DNA from: Amylostereum areolatum
Lineage: Eukaryota > Basidiomycota > Agaricomycetes > Russulales > Stereaceae
Reading direction: 5' to 3'
DNA length: 64,000 nt
Assembly (NCBI GenBank): GCA_012932865.1
Contig: SAXG01000022.1
Span: 434,001 to 498,000 of the forward strand
Below the pieces are notes generated by a model. It saw nothing but the letters and a program-made list of their open reading frames with translations, searched no databases and was not told where the DNA came from. The position numbers were made by a program, and so were the translations under genes. Below are positions 35,411 to 45,657 of this stretch, piece by piece (positions within the stretch are counted from its first letter, which is position 1; every line of letters begins with the position of its first letter).

Positions 35411-36425
35411 TTCAGTTCGCCGAGCTGTCCGATTTGTCCGTTAACTCGCGGTCTCATTTCCAGCGAACGCGGGTTTCCTTCATTTCCTCTATTATCTCTT
35501 GGATTTTGTCGCAGTTCTTCATTGCTCGACTTATCGGGGAGTTCGACGTTTCGGATTCGCTTGAGTGGTCTTCCGTCGGGGTCGACAGATTCATGTTTAC
35601 GTCGCTGTGAGGCGACTCGGGGATCCTGGGCGATGGAATCTCGATCGTGGTCAGGAGTGCGAATGTAGGAACGAGGGATAAGCAGGGGGACCTCCGTGCC
35701 ATGGCATGGGAGTGTCGCTAGCAGATACCGGGAATGGAGTTGGCGGTCTAGGCATTGTGGGCAGCCGAGAAGATGTCCCAGGTATTGGTCGCGGATTGCC
35801 GGTCTGTTGTCTGGGCTCTGGAGAAGCCAGGGGCTGTCCGGATCGCTCTCCGGGTAATCCATTTCTAGTGACGGGAGGCTGGACGGGGTTAATCTGGGTG
35901 ATGCCGGGGATGGGTAAGGATCTTGGCGGCGTGGGAGCAGTGACGGGTCGTGGAGGGGCGTTAGGAAGGAACGGGGGTCTGGTGAGGGCGGATGCGATGG
36001 GATCGGGTCGAACAGTATAGCCCGGGGAGATGTGATGTCCATGGAAGATGAGGTCGACGTCGGGGCCTTCGCGTGACGACATATGGGGAACTCCGGTAGT
36101 TTCCATTCGTCTCCGGAGGATTTCTCCTTCGTAAGCGGCACGGAAGGTATGTCTTTCCCAGTTGAGCCAGTTGACTCGGAGTCCGACTTCGGTGAGGAAC
36201 TTTCGGAGTTCTGCGACATTGAGTATAGCCGCTGTGCTAGCTTCCTGAATCGTCGAAGAAGTTTGACCTCTCGCTCCTCCATTTCGGTTGAGAGTGTCAG
36301 GTACCTCGAGTCTAACTGGCGGAGTTCTCCGTCGAGCATCTTGATGTGATTCTCCAGTATGTTCCGGACGTCGGCTGACTCCCTCTTTAGGTCGTCGATC
36401 CGTTCTCTGGCCTGTTCGAATCGCT
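35374..36425 (-). CDS. Coiled-coil/acidic accessory ORF of retrotransposon 1
   Basis: The frame opens with heptad-rich text (ERIDDLKRESADVRNILE, then LDGELRQLDSRYLTLSTEM and VKLLRRFRKLAQRLYSMS), strongly coiled coil. A Ser/Glu-rich acidic stretch, a Pro/Ser-rich stretch and a Cys/His patch (LLGCPQCLDRQLHSRYLLA) follow. An ATG lies at 36339. Upstream, a short frame at about 36541-36740 carries NCALCGDCF and may be its N-terminus. No family recognised. It lies between the chromodomain and the CCHC ORF, so it is part of a module not found in ordinary chromoviruses. Confidence 0.45.
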
Positions 36426-36876
36426 ACTCCGGCTATCATGCGGGCTATCTGGCTCTCTAGGATCGGGGAATCGGGCTGTAGGACTTCCGTGGCTCCGGGC
36501 CACGGGGATTGCATTAGCACCTGTGAGGAATTCGGGTGCTTTAGTTAGGGTTCTTCTGTGTGCTTCTAGTCGGCTTACCCCCTGTTCTTCCGTCTGGTCC
36601 TGACCTAGACGGAGGAGGTACTGACTTAATTGCGAAGATTGCTGCCGATCGAGCGATGAAGCAGTCTCCGCAGAGGGCGCAGTTCCTGTTGAGTGTGGTG
36701 TGCTCTGTTGCAGACGAGGCGGATGCGGTCGACATTGTTGGGTGAGACTGATTTGATTGGTAGAGGAAGTGTTGGCTGCGTTTGGGGTGGTGGACATTGG
36801 TGATCTGTCTTGTTGAACCCGTAGGGTTTTTATCCCCCCCTTGTTGGCAGTGCATTCGCCTGAATGGCGTTGAGTC

Positions 36877-39800
36877 TCACCGGTGTCTTACTTTCGTCTT
36901 GCGTTTCTTTCGTCTCGTTGGTCTCTGTTCTTGCTGTGTTGCGTCAGTTTCTTCACGATCAGTGGCTTCTGTGTTGGTATCTCTGATTGGCTGTGGTGGC
37001 AACTTCGGTGCCTTGGGGTTATTCCGGTGGAACTCTGCGATCAGCAGCTTTTGATCCTTCGAGATTAGATGCTGGTTCCCATGTGTTACCGGAGTCTGGG
37101 TATCCTTTCCATTTTACGAAGTAATGTAATGGTTCGGAATACCGTTTGTCTAATTTTGAGGCTATTATCGTTTCTAGTTCATAGAGTTCTTCATCGTTTA
37201 CTAGTTCCGGAGGTGGTTTTTCGTAAGCTTCACCATATTGTTCTGTCTCTTTGAACTGGAATCAATAGTGCTGCGTGGAATACCGGGTGTATTTTCCACT
37301 TCGTCGGTAGTTCCAGGCGATAGGTTACCGGTCCTACAACCTTTTCAATTTTGAACGGGCCGAATCGTTTCGGTGCTAGCTTGGTTTTCGGGTATACCGT
37401 GTTAAGGTTTTTTCCGTCTAACCATACTTGGTCGCCCTGTTTGAGTTGATCTCTTAGCGTGAAGGTTTGGTCATGCTGCATTTTCATCAGTTTAGCCGCT
37501 ATTTATAGGCTTGCTTCCGCGTTGTCCCATGCGTTCTTAAAGTTCTTTATTCTTTCTTCGGCCGTTGGTATCCGTGGATCGGTTGGTATTGTCGGGTTAA
37601 ACACCGGTTGGTATCCGTGTAGGAGTTCAAATGGGGAAGTTTTTGTGGCTGAATGTTGTCGTATATTGTGTGCGAATTCTGCTTTTGGTAAAAGTTTTGC
37701 CCAATTCGTTTGATCTCCATTGCAAAACGCCCGAAGATATTGTTCTAATTCTTGATTTACTCTTTCTGTCTCGCCATCTGTTTGGGGATGATACGCTGTA
37801 CTGAGTGACGAGACAATTCCGAGGCTTTCACAAATCGACTGGAATACTTTGGATGCGAATTGAGGACCCCTATCTGATATCATTCTTTTCCATAGGCCGA
37901 ATCGTCTGTAGACGTTGTCGACGACTACATTGATCGAATCAAATCCATTGGAGATCGGAAGATCTGTGATGAAGTCTGATGTGATCGTTTCCCATGGTCG
38001 TTCTGGTATTTCCGTAGGTTGTAATGGATGTTTTGCCGGATGCGTGACATTCTTTGTTGACTGGCATACGGGACATCCTTGGACATAGCCTTTTACGAAG
38101 GAAATCATCTTTGGCCACCAAAAGTTTCTTTGTACCAGTTCTAGGGTTTTCATTTCTCCTAGGATGTCCAATCGTCTGGAGATCATGATGCGATTTTAGG
38201 ATCATGCGTCGCAGTTCGAGATTCTGTGGTACGTAGATCTTCCCTTTTCTGATGATCAGATCGTTCTCGAAGTTCCAATCTTCAATTCCTTTTGCAAGGG
38301 TGCGTGGTCCTGATTTTTTGATCGTATCTAGCGCTGTCCAAACCTCATCATCTAGGTGCGAGAAGTTCCTTAGTTCTCTGAGAAGTTCTTTATCTCCGAT
38401 CGCTTCGACTGTTCCCCTTCCAGTGGCTCTAGCTTTGAATATTGAAGGGTGGAGTAGGATTCGTTTCGTCGTTGTCTGGAATGTCTTCTTTATGATCTGA
38501 TCTTCTAGAAAGTCCGTCTGCTTTATTTGTACTTCCTGGTTTGTGCACCAGGGTGTAGTCGAAGCGGGATAGGTACAAGCTCCATCGTGCTTGTCGTCGA
38601 TTGAGCTTCTGGGCTGTTGTAAAATATTCCAGATTTTTGTGGTCTGTCCAGATTTCGATCTTGTAGTTCGCTCCTTCTAGATAGTGTCGCCAGTGTTCTA
38701 GGGCTTTTACCACTCCCAAGAGTTCCTTGTCGTATATTTCGTAATTCTGTTCCGCTGGTGACAACGATTTGGATAGGTACGCGACCGGATGCCATCTTCC
38801 GGTTTCATCCGGTTGCGATAGGATAGCTCCGTACGCGAAGTCGGAGGCGTCGCTTTCTATGCGGAACGGTTTGTTTTCGTCGGGCATGATCAAGACTGGG
38901 GACGACGTGAACTCGTGTTTCAACCTGTTGAAAGTATTTTCACATTTGGTCGTCCAGTTCCAATCATGGTCCTTCTTCGTGAGTTGGAATAGTGGTCTTG
39001 CGATCTTCGAATAGTCTCTGATGAAACGTCGATAGAAGTTTCCAAATCCGAGGAATGATTGAACTTCTTTTACCTTCCTCGGTGTAGGCCATTCGGATAG
39101 TCCTTGAACCTTAATCGGGTCCATCTGTACCTTGTTATGCGTGAATATCACGCCTAGGTACTCGATTGATGATTGTTCGAAGAAGCACTTTTCCGGTTTC
39201 AGGAACAGATCGTTTCGTTCCAGAATTTGAAGGGCTTCTCTCATCAGTCTTCTATGTTCGTCGAGTGTTTCCGTGAATATCAATATGTCGTCCATGTATA
39301 CCACTACCTTTCCTGTGTCTATTAATTCCTTGAACAGTGCGTTCATCATTGCTTGGAACGTCGCGGGTGAGTTGGTTAGTCCGAAGAACATTACCATTGG
39401 TTCGAATAGACCCCTGTTTGTTTTGAACGCAGCTTTCCATTGATCTCCTTCTTTGATTCGAACATTGTTGTATCCCCATCGGAGATCGAGTTTGGAGAAG
39501 ATCTTGGCGCCTTTTAATTTGTCGATGAGATCCGAGATGAGAGGGATCGGGTATTCGTTTTTTACTGTGATGGAGTTGAGATAGCGATAGTCCTGTACTG
39601 GTCGAAGAGATCCATCTTTCTTCTTGATAAAAAAGAAGGGTGATGATATTTCTGATTTTGATTCTCGGATGTATCCCTTTTGTAGGTGTTCATCTACAAA
39701 TGTATCCAGTTCTTTTCGTTCTGGTACCGTCATTGGGTACAGTTTACAATTCCGAGGTTTCCATCCTTCAGTTAGATCTATCGCGTGATCCCAAGGTCTA

Positions 39801-40738
39801 CTGATTGGAAAGCGTTCCGACGCCTTCTTTTCGAATACTTTCTGATATTGTTTGTAGCTGGGTGGAATTATCTCATCGAGTGTCTTCTTCTTCTCTCCTA
39901 GGGCCGCTCTTTCTGCGAGTTCTTGCGCCTTAGTTGCTCTTGCCGTTATCCAGGTACTAGTTTCGTTCATTTCTTCTGCAACTGGTATTGTTTCTATGTT
40001 AGCTTTCCCATAGAATGTTCTGATCATCTTGATCTCGACGAGATCGGAATCGAATTCGGGATCTTCTTGTTCTTCCATCGTTGTGCGATGGTTTGCCTTT
40101 TGTTCTTCGAATGATTGTAGAAAGGGTTTGTCCTTCCCTTGGACGGTCATTGTTTTATTCGTAGTGGAGCACGTACCTGGACACGTTTGTAGTGTAATCT
40201 GTCTCTTTCTCCAATCGATACTAGGATTATGTTTCTTGAGCCAAGGGGTTCCTAAGATTACTTCGTCTCCTCCCAGGGCTGTGACGAACAATCCTAGGGT
40301 TTCGCGGTGAATTTCTCCGTTGATCCCTTCCATTGTCATCGGAAGGTGTACCTTCTGTTTGATTTCTCCCAGAGTGTTCCGAGATCCGTCAACGTTGTAT
40401 ATTGGTATCGGTTTCTTAAGTTGGATCAGATTCATCTTGTGTTTTCGTACGAAATCTGGATGGATCAGGGTGCTGCTTGCTCCGCTATCTAGTAGCGCTT
40501 TTGCTGCGGCCTTACGGAACTTTCCATGAAACATAACAGGTATATGAATTGATGGAGCGTGCGTTGCCCCATCTTGGTATGACCTTATATACACTGTTCT
40601 ATTTACGTCATCTCCTGTTTCCTGCACAGGAGATCGATTTGAAAAGTTCATTGTCTGTGTCCTTTCAACAGCCGCGGTTGAAGGACGATTCAAAAACCCT
40701 GATCGTCTTTGAACATGTTGGCAGTGCGTGCAAATGTT
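36877..40738 (-). pseudogene. pol of retrotransposon 1 (PR-RT-RH-IN-chromodomain, frame-broken)
   Basis: Minus strand. Protease ALLDSGASSTLIHP, reverse transcriptase with SKLDLRWGYNNVRI and catalytic YMDDILIF, RNase H with DASDFAYGAILSQ, integrase with GCPVCQ zinc cysteines, ITSDFITDLP, SDRGPQFAS and AYHPQTDGETERVNQ. The C-terminal chromodomain reads HYFVKWKGYPDSGNTWEPAS. Extra bases break the frame at about 38432 (after RNase H), about 38152 (in the HHCC finger) and about 37053 (in an A4 run, end of chromodomain). If the last break is bridged the frame runs to TGA at 36877. As read, this copy cannot make a full polyprotein. Confidence 0.9.
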
Positions 40739-42790
40739 TCACTGTCCTATCTTGTTCACAAGCTTGGTGATCTGATCAATCGGGGATTCTTCTGATGTTA
40801 GATTCACTGTTCGTGCATTGATCGTTGTTTGGGTACGTTTCTCTGGGCAGTTCCTGGAGATGTGTCCTGGCTTCCGGCAGTAGAAGCATGATCCTGATTT
40901 CTGGAGTTCGGTACGTTCTTGAGGGGTAAGGCGTCTGAAGTTTCGTCCGTTGTTTCCTGTTTGAGCGGCTCGGGCGGTTGTAATGTTTCCTTTATTTCCG
41001 TTTCCTCTTCTGAATGGAATGTACGTCTGTGGTTTCTTGTACAGGAGTGTGAGATCGCTCGTCGGGTTCATTGGTCTCAGTGTAATGTCGTTGGAATGCT
41101 TGAGCTTCTCGCCAGTTATTATCAATGCGTAATGCGAGTTCATACCACTCATCAATATCGTTCGAGATGTGGTCTCTCTTGAGGATCTCGACCACGATAT
41201 CATTGCAGCAGTCCTCTCTTGAATTGGTCGATCAGCGCTTTATGATCGTAACCTGCTTCCATGGCGTAGTCTCTGAAGATTGTAATATAATCTTTGGTTT
41301 CCATGGTGCCTTGCTCTAGGCGCTGTATATTGAATCTAGCATCTCTTCCTGGGTCTATTTCTCCGAAGGTCTCTAAGAAGTAGTCGCGGAATGCCGTCCA
41401 TGGGAGGTATACTTCTGGATCTAGACCACGATCTCGTATCTTATCGATCTTGCTTATTAAAAGGGACGCCCAGTGGAGGGCCGGTCCGTCAGTGAGATGC
41501 GAGAGTACAAAGGTTATCTTACGCATGTTGGCCGCATACGCATTGGGAAAGGCTATGAAGCGAAGTACGCATTGTTCTATGAACTTTGCTGCTTTCGCTC
41601 GGTCTCTTCCGTCGTATACTCCTAGTGCGTTTAGTTTGAATCCTTTGTCCTTATCATCGGGTTTTGATCCGATTGTGCCTGTTCCTCCTGGTGGGGAATT
41701 CCCTGGTGGGTGCTTCGATTCTTTCGGAAGATCCGCGGTCGCTCCTCTTCCAAAGACGTAGTCTCTAACTTCTTTTCCTTTCTTGTTATCTATTGATCGG
41801 TTGGAGAGTGATGGTGATGGTGGTGATAGCGTTCTCCATCCTATTGGGTCGACCATGCCAAGTCCTAGGGAGAATCGAGTCTCATGTCTCGGTTTTGCGG
41901 GATCGGCTGGTGTTGGAGTTGCAGGCGTCTGGCGCGGTACATTAGTCTCTCCAGGGGGGACATTGCCAAGTGCGGTGGCGGGGTTGGGCATCGAGGTGGC
42001 GGTGTCTCCCATTGATGCAATGTTTTCGGGTTTTCCGAATAGATTTCCTTTTCTTCCTCTTGTGGTTCCAAAGATGTCGTCAGGTGATTGGGATCTTGTT
42101 GGGTTCTCTGTATGTTCTTCCGTTTCTGCTGCGCTCGATGGGCTGCGTTCTCGACTTCCTCCGGGATCGGACTTAATTTGGGGTTTAGATATAGTTCTCT
42201 TAGGTTCTGGCGTGGTTTCCTCTGGAGGCGGTGCAGGCTGTTGCGGATTCTTGAGGATGCTGGGGTTCGGTTTGAGGGTTCTGTGGTTCGGTTGTCGTAT
42301 CGGCTGTGTCGGTATCTGGATCAAATTCCCAGTAGTCCTTAATATTCCCGGTGTAAGGCTTCTCTTCGACTTTCTGTGCGTCCGGGTGTTTCCAGAGTTC
42401 TTCTGATGAGAGGGGCCCGATATGAGGTCTTGAATAATCTGGGCGCTTCCAATGTGAGTTGTTGTAGCTTCCGTCTTCCTTTTCTCTTTTGGATCTATCT
42501 TTGTAGTATTCTGCTGCTGGGGGAAGGTTGTATCTGTATATGGGTGGGTTCCACTGGTATACGTATGTCCCTTTGCTTTCCCTTGCGATGAGGGCTCCGT
42601 CGTGGTAAAAAACGAGATTATAGGGATCAAATGTCCAGCGATGATCTTCGTTTCCGTTGGGGAATTCTCGACTGCAGTTTGATTGGAGTCGAGGGATTTC
42701 AAAATCTGATGGTCTTCTTTCAGCGGGTTGTTCCGCTGACTCCGTGGTGGGTGTTTCGTTTGACGCTCTGCGCCAAACTGTAGGGTGAGC
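40739..42790 (-). pseudogene. gag of retrotransposon 1 (frame-broken)
   Basis: Capsid text (AAKFIEQCVLRFIAFPNAYA, LTDGPALHWASLL, LPWTAFRDYFLETFGEIDP, GYDHKALIDQFKRGL) is followed by a CCHC knuckle CFYCRKPGHISRNC and a stop TGA at 40739-40741. The N-terminal third is read from about 42790 in another frame (for example WTFDPYNLVFYHDGALIARE), which contains no Met at all in about 170 codons. Single extra bases shift the frame at about 42250, 41205 and 41000. Pol continues in the same frame directly after the TGA. Confidence 0.85.
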
Positions 42791-42803
42791 TAGTGTAGAG
42801 GAG

Positions 42804-42813
42804 AGCTCGTTCT
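42804..42813 (-). promoter_or_regulatory. Self-priming PBS of retrotransposon 1
   Basis: Coding strand AGAACGAGCT, 2 nt inside the 5' LTR. It is perfectly complementary to AGCTCGTTCT at 43055-43046, the predicted 5' end of the element's own transcript. Confidence 0.75.
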
Positions 42814-42815
42814 AG

Positions 42816-43352
42816 TGTTAAGGACGGTCCTTATCATGTGACAAGCGGCTCAGGCTACAGTATTCTTGCGTATGAGAGGTGGGATCAGGTGATCCAGACG
42901 TCTTGGTTGCGCGAGAGTTTAGAGTCGATAAGCGAAGCTGTAAGTATTCGCGGAATACTTAGGCGAGCTTTCGACTATAGTTTGGATTCTCTTTAGTATA
43001 CTTAAGAGGAGGTTCTTTAGTTAGAACAGTCCTGTATTTACAAAGAGAACGAGCTGAGGAATGGCTCGTTCGATGAGCCTCCTTTTATAAGAAAGGAGGT
43101 CGAGTAAATATATGTACATTGAGCAACGGTTGTATCAAGTATCTACGGGAACAAGACTGTGGCACCGTCGCGGCTATGCCGTTGAGACGGCGACGATCTG
43201 TGGCACTGTCGTTGAGACGGTGACGATCTGTGGCACTGTCGTGGTCGCGTCGTTGAGACGGTTACGAACTGGGGCACAGTCGTAATCCGTCGTTTAGCGA
43301 CGTCCTTCCGAATAAGGTAACAGAAATGAAGTACCTTGAACGAGTTGTAACA
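42816..43352 (-). repeat. 5' LTR of retrotransposon 1 (537 bp)
   Basis: Promoter LTR. On the minus strand a TATAAAA box is at 43089-43083, and a CTCAGCT initiator-like site gives a predicted start at 43055, 34 nt downstream. Contains a tandem array of about 30-40-bp units near 43185-43300, with one more unit than the other LTR. Confidence 0.93.
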
Positions 43353-44173
43353 AGTACACCACGCCTTCCGATGTAAGTATGTCGGCATATTCTCGGACTC
43401 GAGAGGCTGAATCTCTCAAGTCAACAAGATGAAAATGTACCTATGGTATTCCCGACTCGGGCCTCGGCAGCTCCTCCATCATTCTTCTTCCAAAGGCTTC
43501 ATGTATTTTGTAAGTTGTGGATGAGGGTTGAGACCTTGGGACATGGTACGAAGTGCCAGTGTATCCGCTGCGGATCCAGTGGAGAAAGTATAGGGATCTC
43601 GAAGGCCTGCTGACACCTGTAGCGTCGGTGGGCCTTCGAGTCAACCACGAGTAGCGAGGCATCCACAACTCGATCGGCCTTTTTTACTCGAAAGGATGCT
43701 GTGTAGGATATGCATACGCACCTTGCGTCGCCTCGTGCTACCGTTTTATCATGAGCCAGGGTAGCTCCAAGAAAGCTCCCAGGACTTGAAGAACACTGCG
43801 ACTTTTGTTTATCGCGCGTGGAAAGCGCGGTCTCTGTTTGAACTTTCTAAGCTAAGGCGGGAACATGTTGAATGACAATAAAGAGGTAAATGTACCAGTA
43901 GCCGTCGATGTCTCGACTGCCATTAACTCGTTTGGTTTGCGTCTCATCATCAACTCAGATCAGTTAGTCTAAACAATATTTCTCTGTGGTAACCTGTCTC
44001 GATAAGTCCTCTCAGCCAATCAGCGAGCTCCCCCTATCACTCGACAAGCGCGTCGCGGAGAAAAGCAGACTAACGCATCTGCGCTTTCTGTCATCCCTTC
44101 ATCTGGCAGGCGGTCGGCTGTACTTGAGCTTAAGTACCAATATCCTGCGATCAAAGTCCTCTCTCTCAGTGTC

Positions 44174-45162
44174 ATGCCTCCGTCGTCGAGTATTGCAAAT
44201 GTTCGTCAAGTTCTTCGCGAAAGCAAGAACATCGTAGCTGTTGTAGGGGCTGGCTTGTCGGCGGCTTCAGGTAAGGCACTTGTGAAACCACGGGTATTCA
44301 GTGATCTATTTCATGCTTACCTTTTCAGGAATCCCAACCTGGAGGGAGCCAGGGGGTGTGTGGAAAACATACGACCCCGCGAAACTCGCCACACCGGAAG
44401 CATTCGCTAATAACCCGGTTCTCGTTTGGCAACACTATCATGTCATGCGCGAACGGCATGTTTACCTTCCCAATACTTTTTATAAATGCTAACGACCTCG
44501 TGGGCTTAAGGGCCTTACAGGCAACACCAAATCCTGCACACTTTGCACTCTCCGTCCTATGCATCCCGAATCTCCTTGCTGGTGTCGCCCCTTCAGCTAA
44601 ATTTACTCTTGTGACACAGAATATCGACGGACTCTACGCCCGAGCGTTGGAATTGACAGCCAGAAAGTATGAAGTTGACCTAGGGAGTCTATCGTCGGAA
44701 ACTGACATCTCACGGCTATACGAAATGCACGGTCGCGTCCTCGATACACTGTGCACGGTTTGTGGCCATCGAGAGCACAACCCAGCCAGTCCTTTATGTC
44801 CTGCCCTCGCACTTGCGGACCTCGATGGCTTAGACGTTGAAATTCCCGTCGAAAAGTTGCCACGCTGCCTCTGCTGTGATGGAGGCCTTCTGCGCCCAGG
44901 TGTCATTTGGTTTGAGGAGCTTCCACATCATTCCAAAGAGATCTGGGAAGTTGTTGATGGTGCCGATCTCTGCCTCGTCGTAGGAACGTCTTCGAAAGTT
45001 CGTGGATATGTGTATTTTTTTCTTCGCTGAATCATTGCTGACTAGATGTTTGTGGATCAGGTACAGCCAGCAGCAGGATATGCATACGAGGTTGCCAGCC
45101 GAGGGGGGAAAGTAGCCGTATTTAACAAGGAACGCAGCGAAGGCGACGAAGAACGGGACTTC
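44174..45162 (+). pseudogene. SIRT5-like sirtuin, 5' part, interrupted by retrotransposon 2
   Basis: NAD-dependent protein deacylase of the SIRT5 class. The ATG at 44174 starts MPPSSSIANVRQVL, then VAVVGAGLSAASG (NAD-binding GAGxS). After an intron comes [20 protein letters not shown], then [30 protein letters not shown] (TQNID), MHGRVLDTLC (catalytic His) and zinc cysteines CTVC...RCLCC. GGLLRPGVIWFEE, DLCLVVGTSSK and [20 protein letters not shown] follow. At GDEERDF the coding sequence is cut by an LTR element. The remaining residues, starting LFLGPCEETLP, resume at 53713 and end with TGA at 53776-53778. Reading into the LTR adds about 55 foreign residues to a stop at 45325-45327. The catalytic domain is complete apart from the last 21 residues. 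Confidence 0.92.
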
Positions 45163-45655
45163 TGTCATGAACGTTACCATTCCGGACATCTCGGACACCT
45201 CGGGGACCTCGGGGATAATATCCCAATTCATTTTTATTTTCATTTCTATCTGACTACTCATCACTTAGTAACACTCCGTCACTCCGGTGGAGACTCGGCT
45301 TATCCTTGCTCCTTCCTGACGTCATGACTCCAGGCTCGTCTTATCATCGCTTCTCTTGACTCCACATGACATCATAATGCTGCGCATGACATCATGCCGC
45401 TCCGGACCCGGCTCATCCTTATTGTCTCGCTTACTGATCCTGCTGCGCATGTATCTATACTTAGCTCTGCTTACTGACCGCCGTGTGTCGTAGCTTACTA
45501 AGTGACTCTGCCTCGTAGTATATAAGGGCTCCGTTCCTCCTGTACATATTCCCCATCTCGACCTGGTCAATACTACCGACCTTACTCCCCATCGCCCCTC
45601 TTCACTTGTGTCACACGTCGTCGCCTAGTGCTCGTCACTAAGGCCGTTGCTGACA
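45163..45655 (+). repeat. 5' LTR of retrotransposon 2 (493 bp)
   Basis: Promoter LTR with TATATAAGG at 45519-45527 and predicted start at the A of CCCATCT (45555), 34 nt after the T at 45521. Contains short internal repeats of GACATCAT and CTCGGGGA. Confidence 0.94.
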
Positions 45656-45657
45656 TA

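Larger units (their letters stand above)
33740..43352 (-). mobile_element. Chromovirus-type Ty3/Gypsy LTR retrotransposon 1 (9.6 kb)
   Basis: Starts TGTTAAGG and ends GTAACA, flanked by the 5-bp duplication AGTAC (33735-33739 and 43353-43357). Coding sense is minus, so the 5' LTR is at 42816-43352. Order: gag with CCHC knuckle, protease, RT, RNase H, integrase and chromodomain, then about 2.6 kb of accessory ORFs before the 3' LTR. The LTRs differ by at least four transitions and one 40-bp repeat-unit indel. The copy carries several frame breaks and is not intact as read. Confidence 0.95.
33377..44072 (-). mobile_element. TAGTCT element, copy C, split by an LTR retrotransposon
   Basis: Two pieces, 33377-33739 and 43353-44072, together reconstitute one 1,078-bp element in the orientation of copy B (the 5-bp AGTAC duplication counted once). 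It differs from A and B by a few substitutions, for example CATCATC where the others have CGTCGTC. Flanks are GAGGTTCA on the left and ACGCATCT on the right. Its right end lies 101 bp upstream of the sirtuin ATG. Confidence 0.9.

Noticed and set aside
34811..35668. Plus-strand frame of 285 codons in the accessory region of retrotransposon 1
   Set aside because: Antisense to the CCHC and coiled-coil frames, arginine/leucine-rich low-complexity translation, no domain.
42804..42813. A tRNA-primed PBS for retrotransposon 1
   Set aside because: The sequence next to the LTR does not match the complement of the 3' ends of the initiator tRNA-Met or tRNA-Asp present here; the self-complementary LTR match is perfect over 10 nt.
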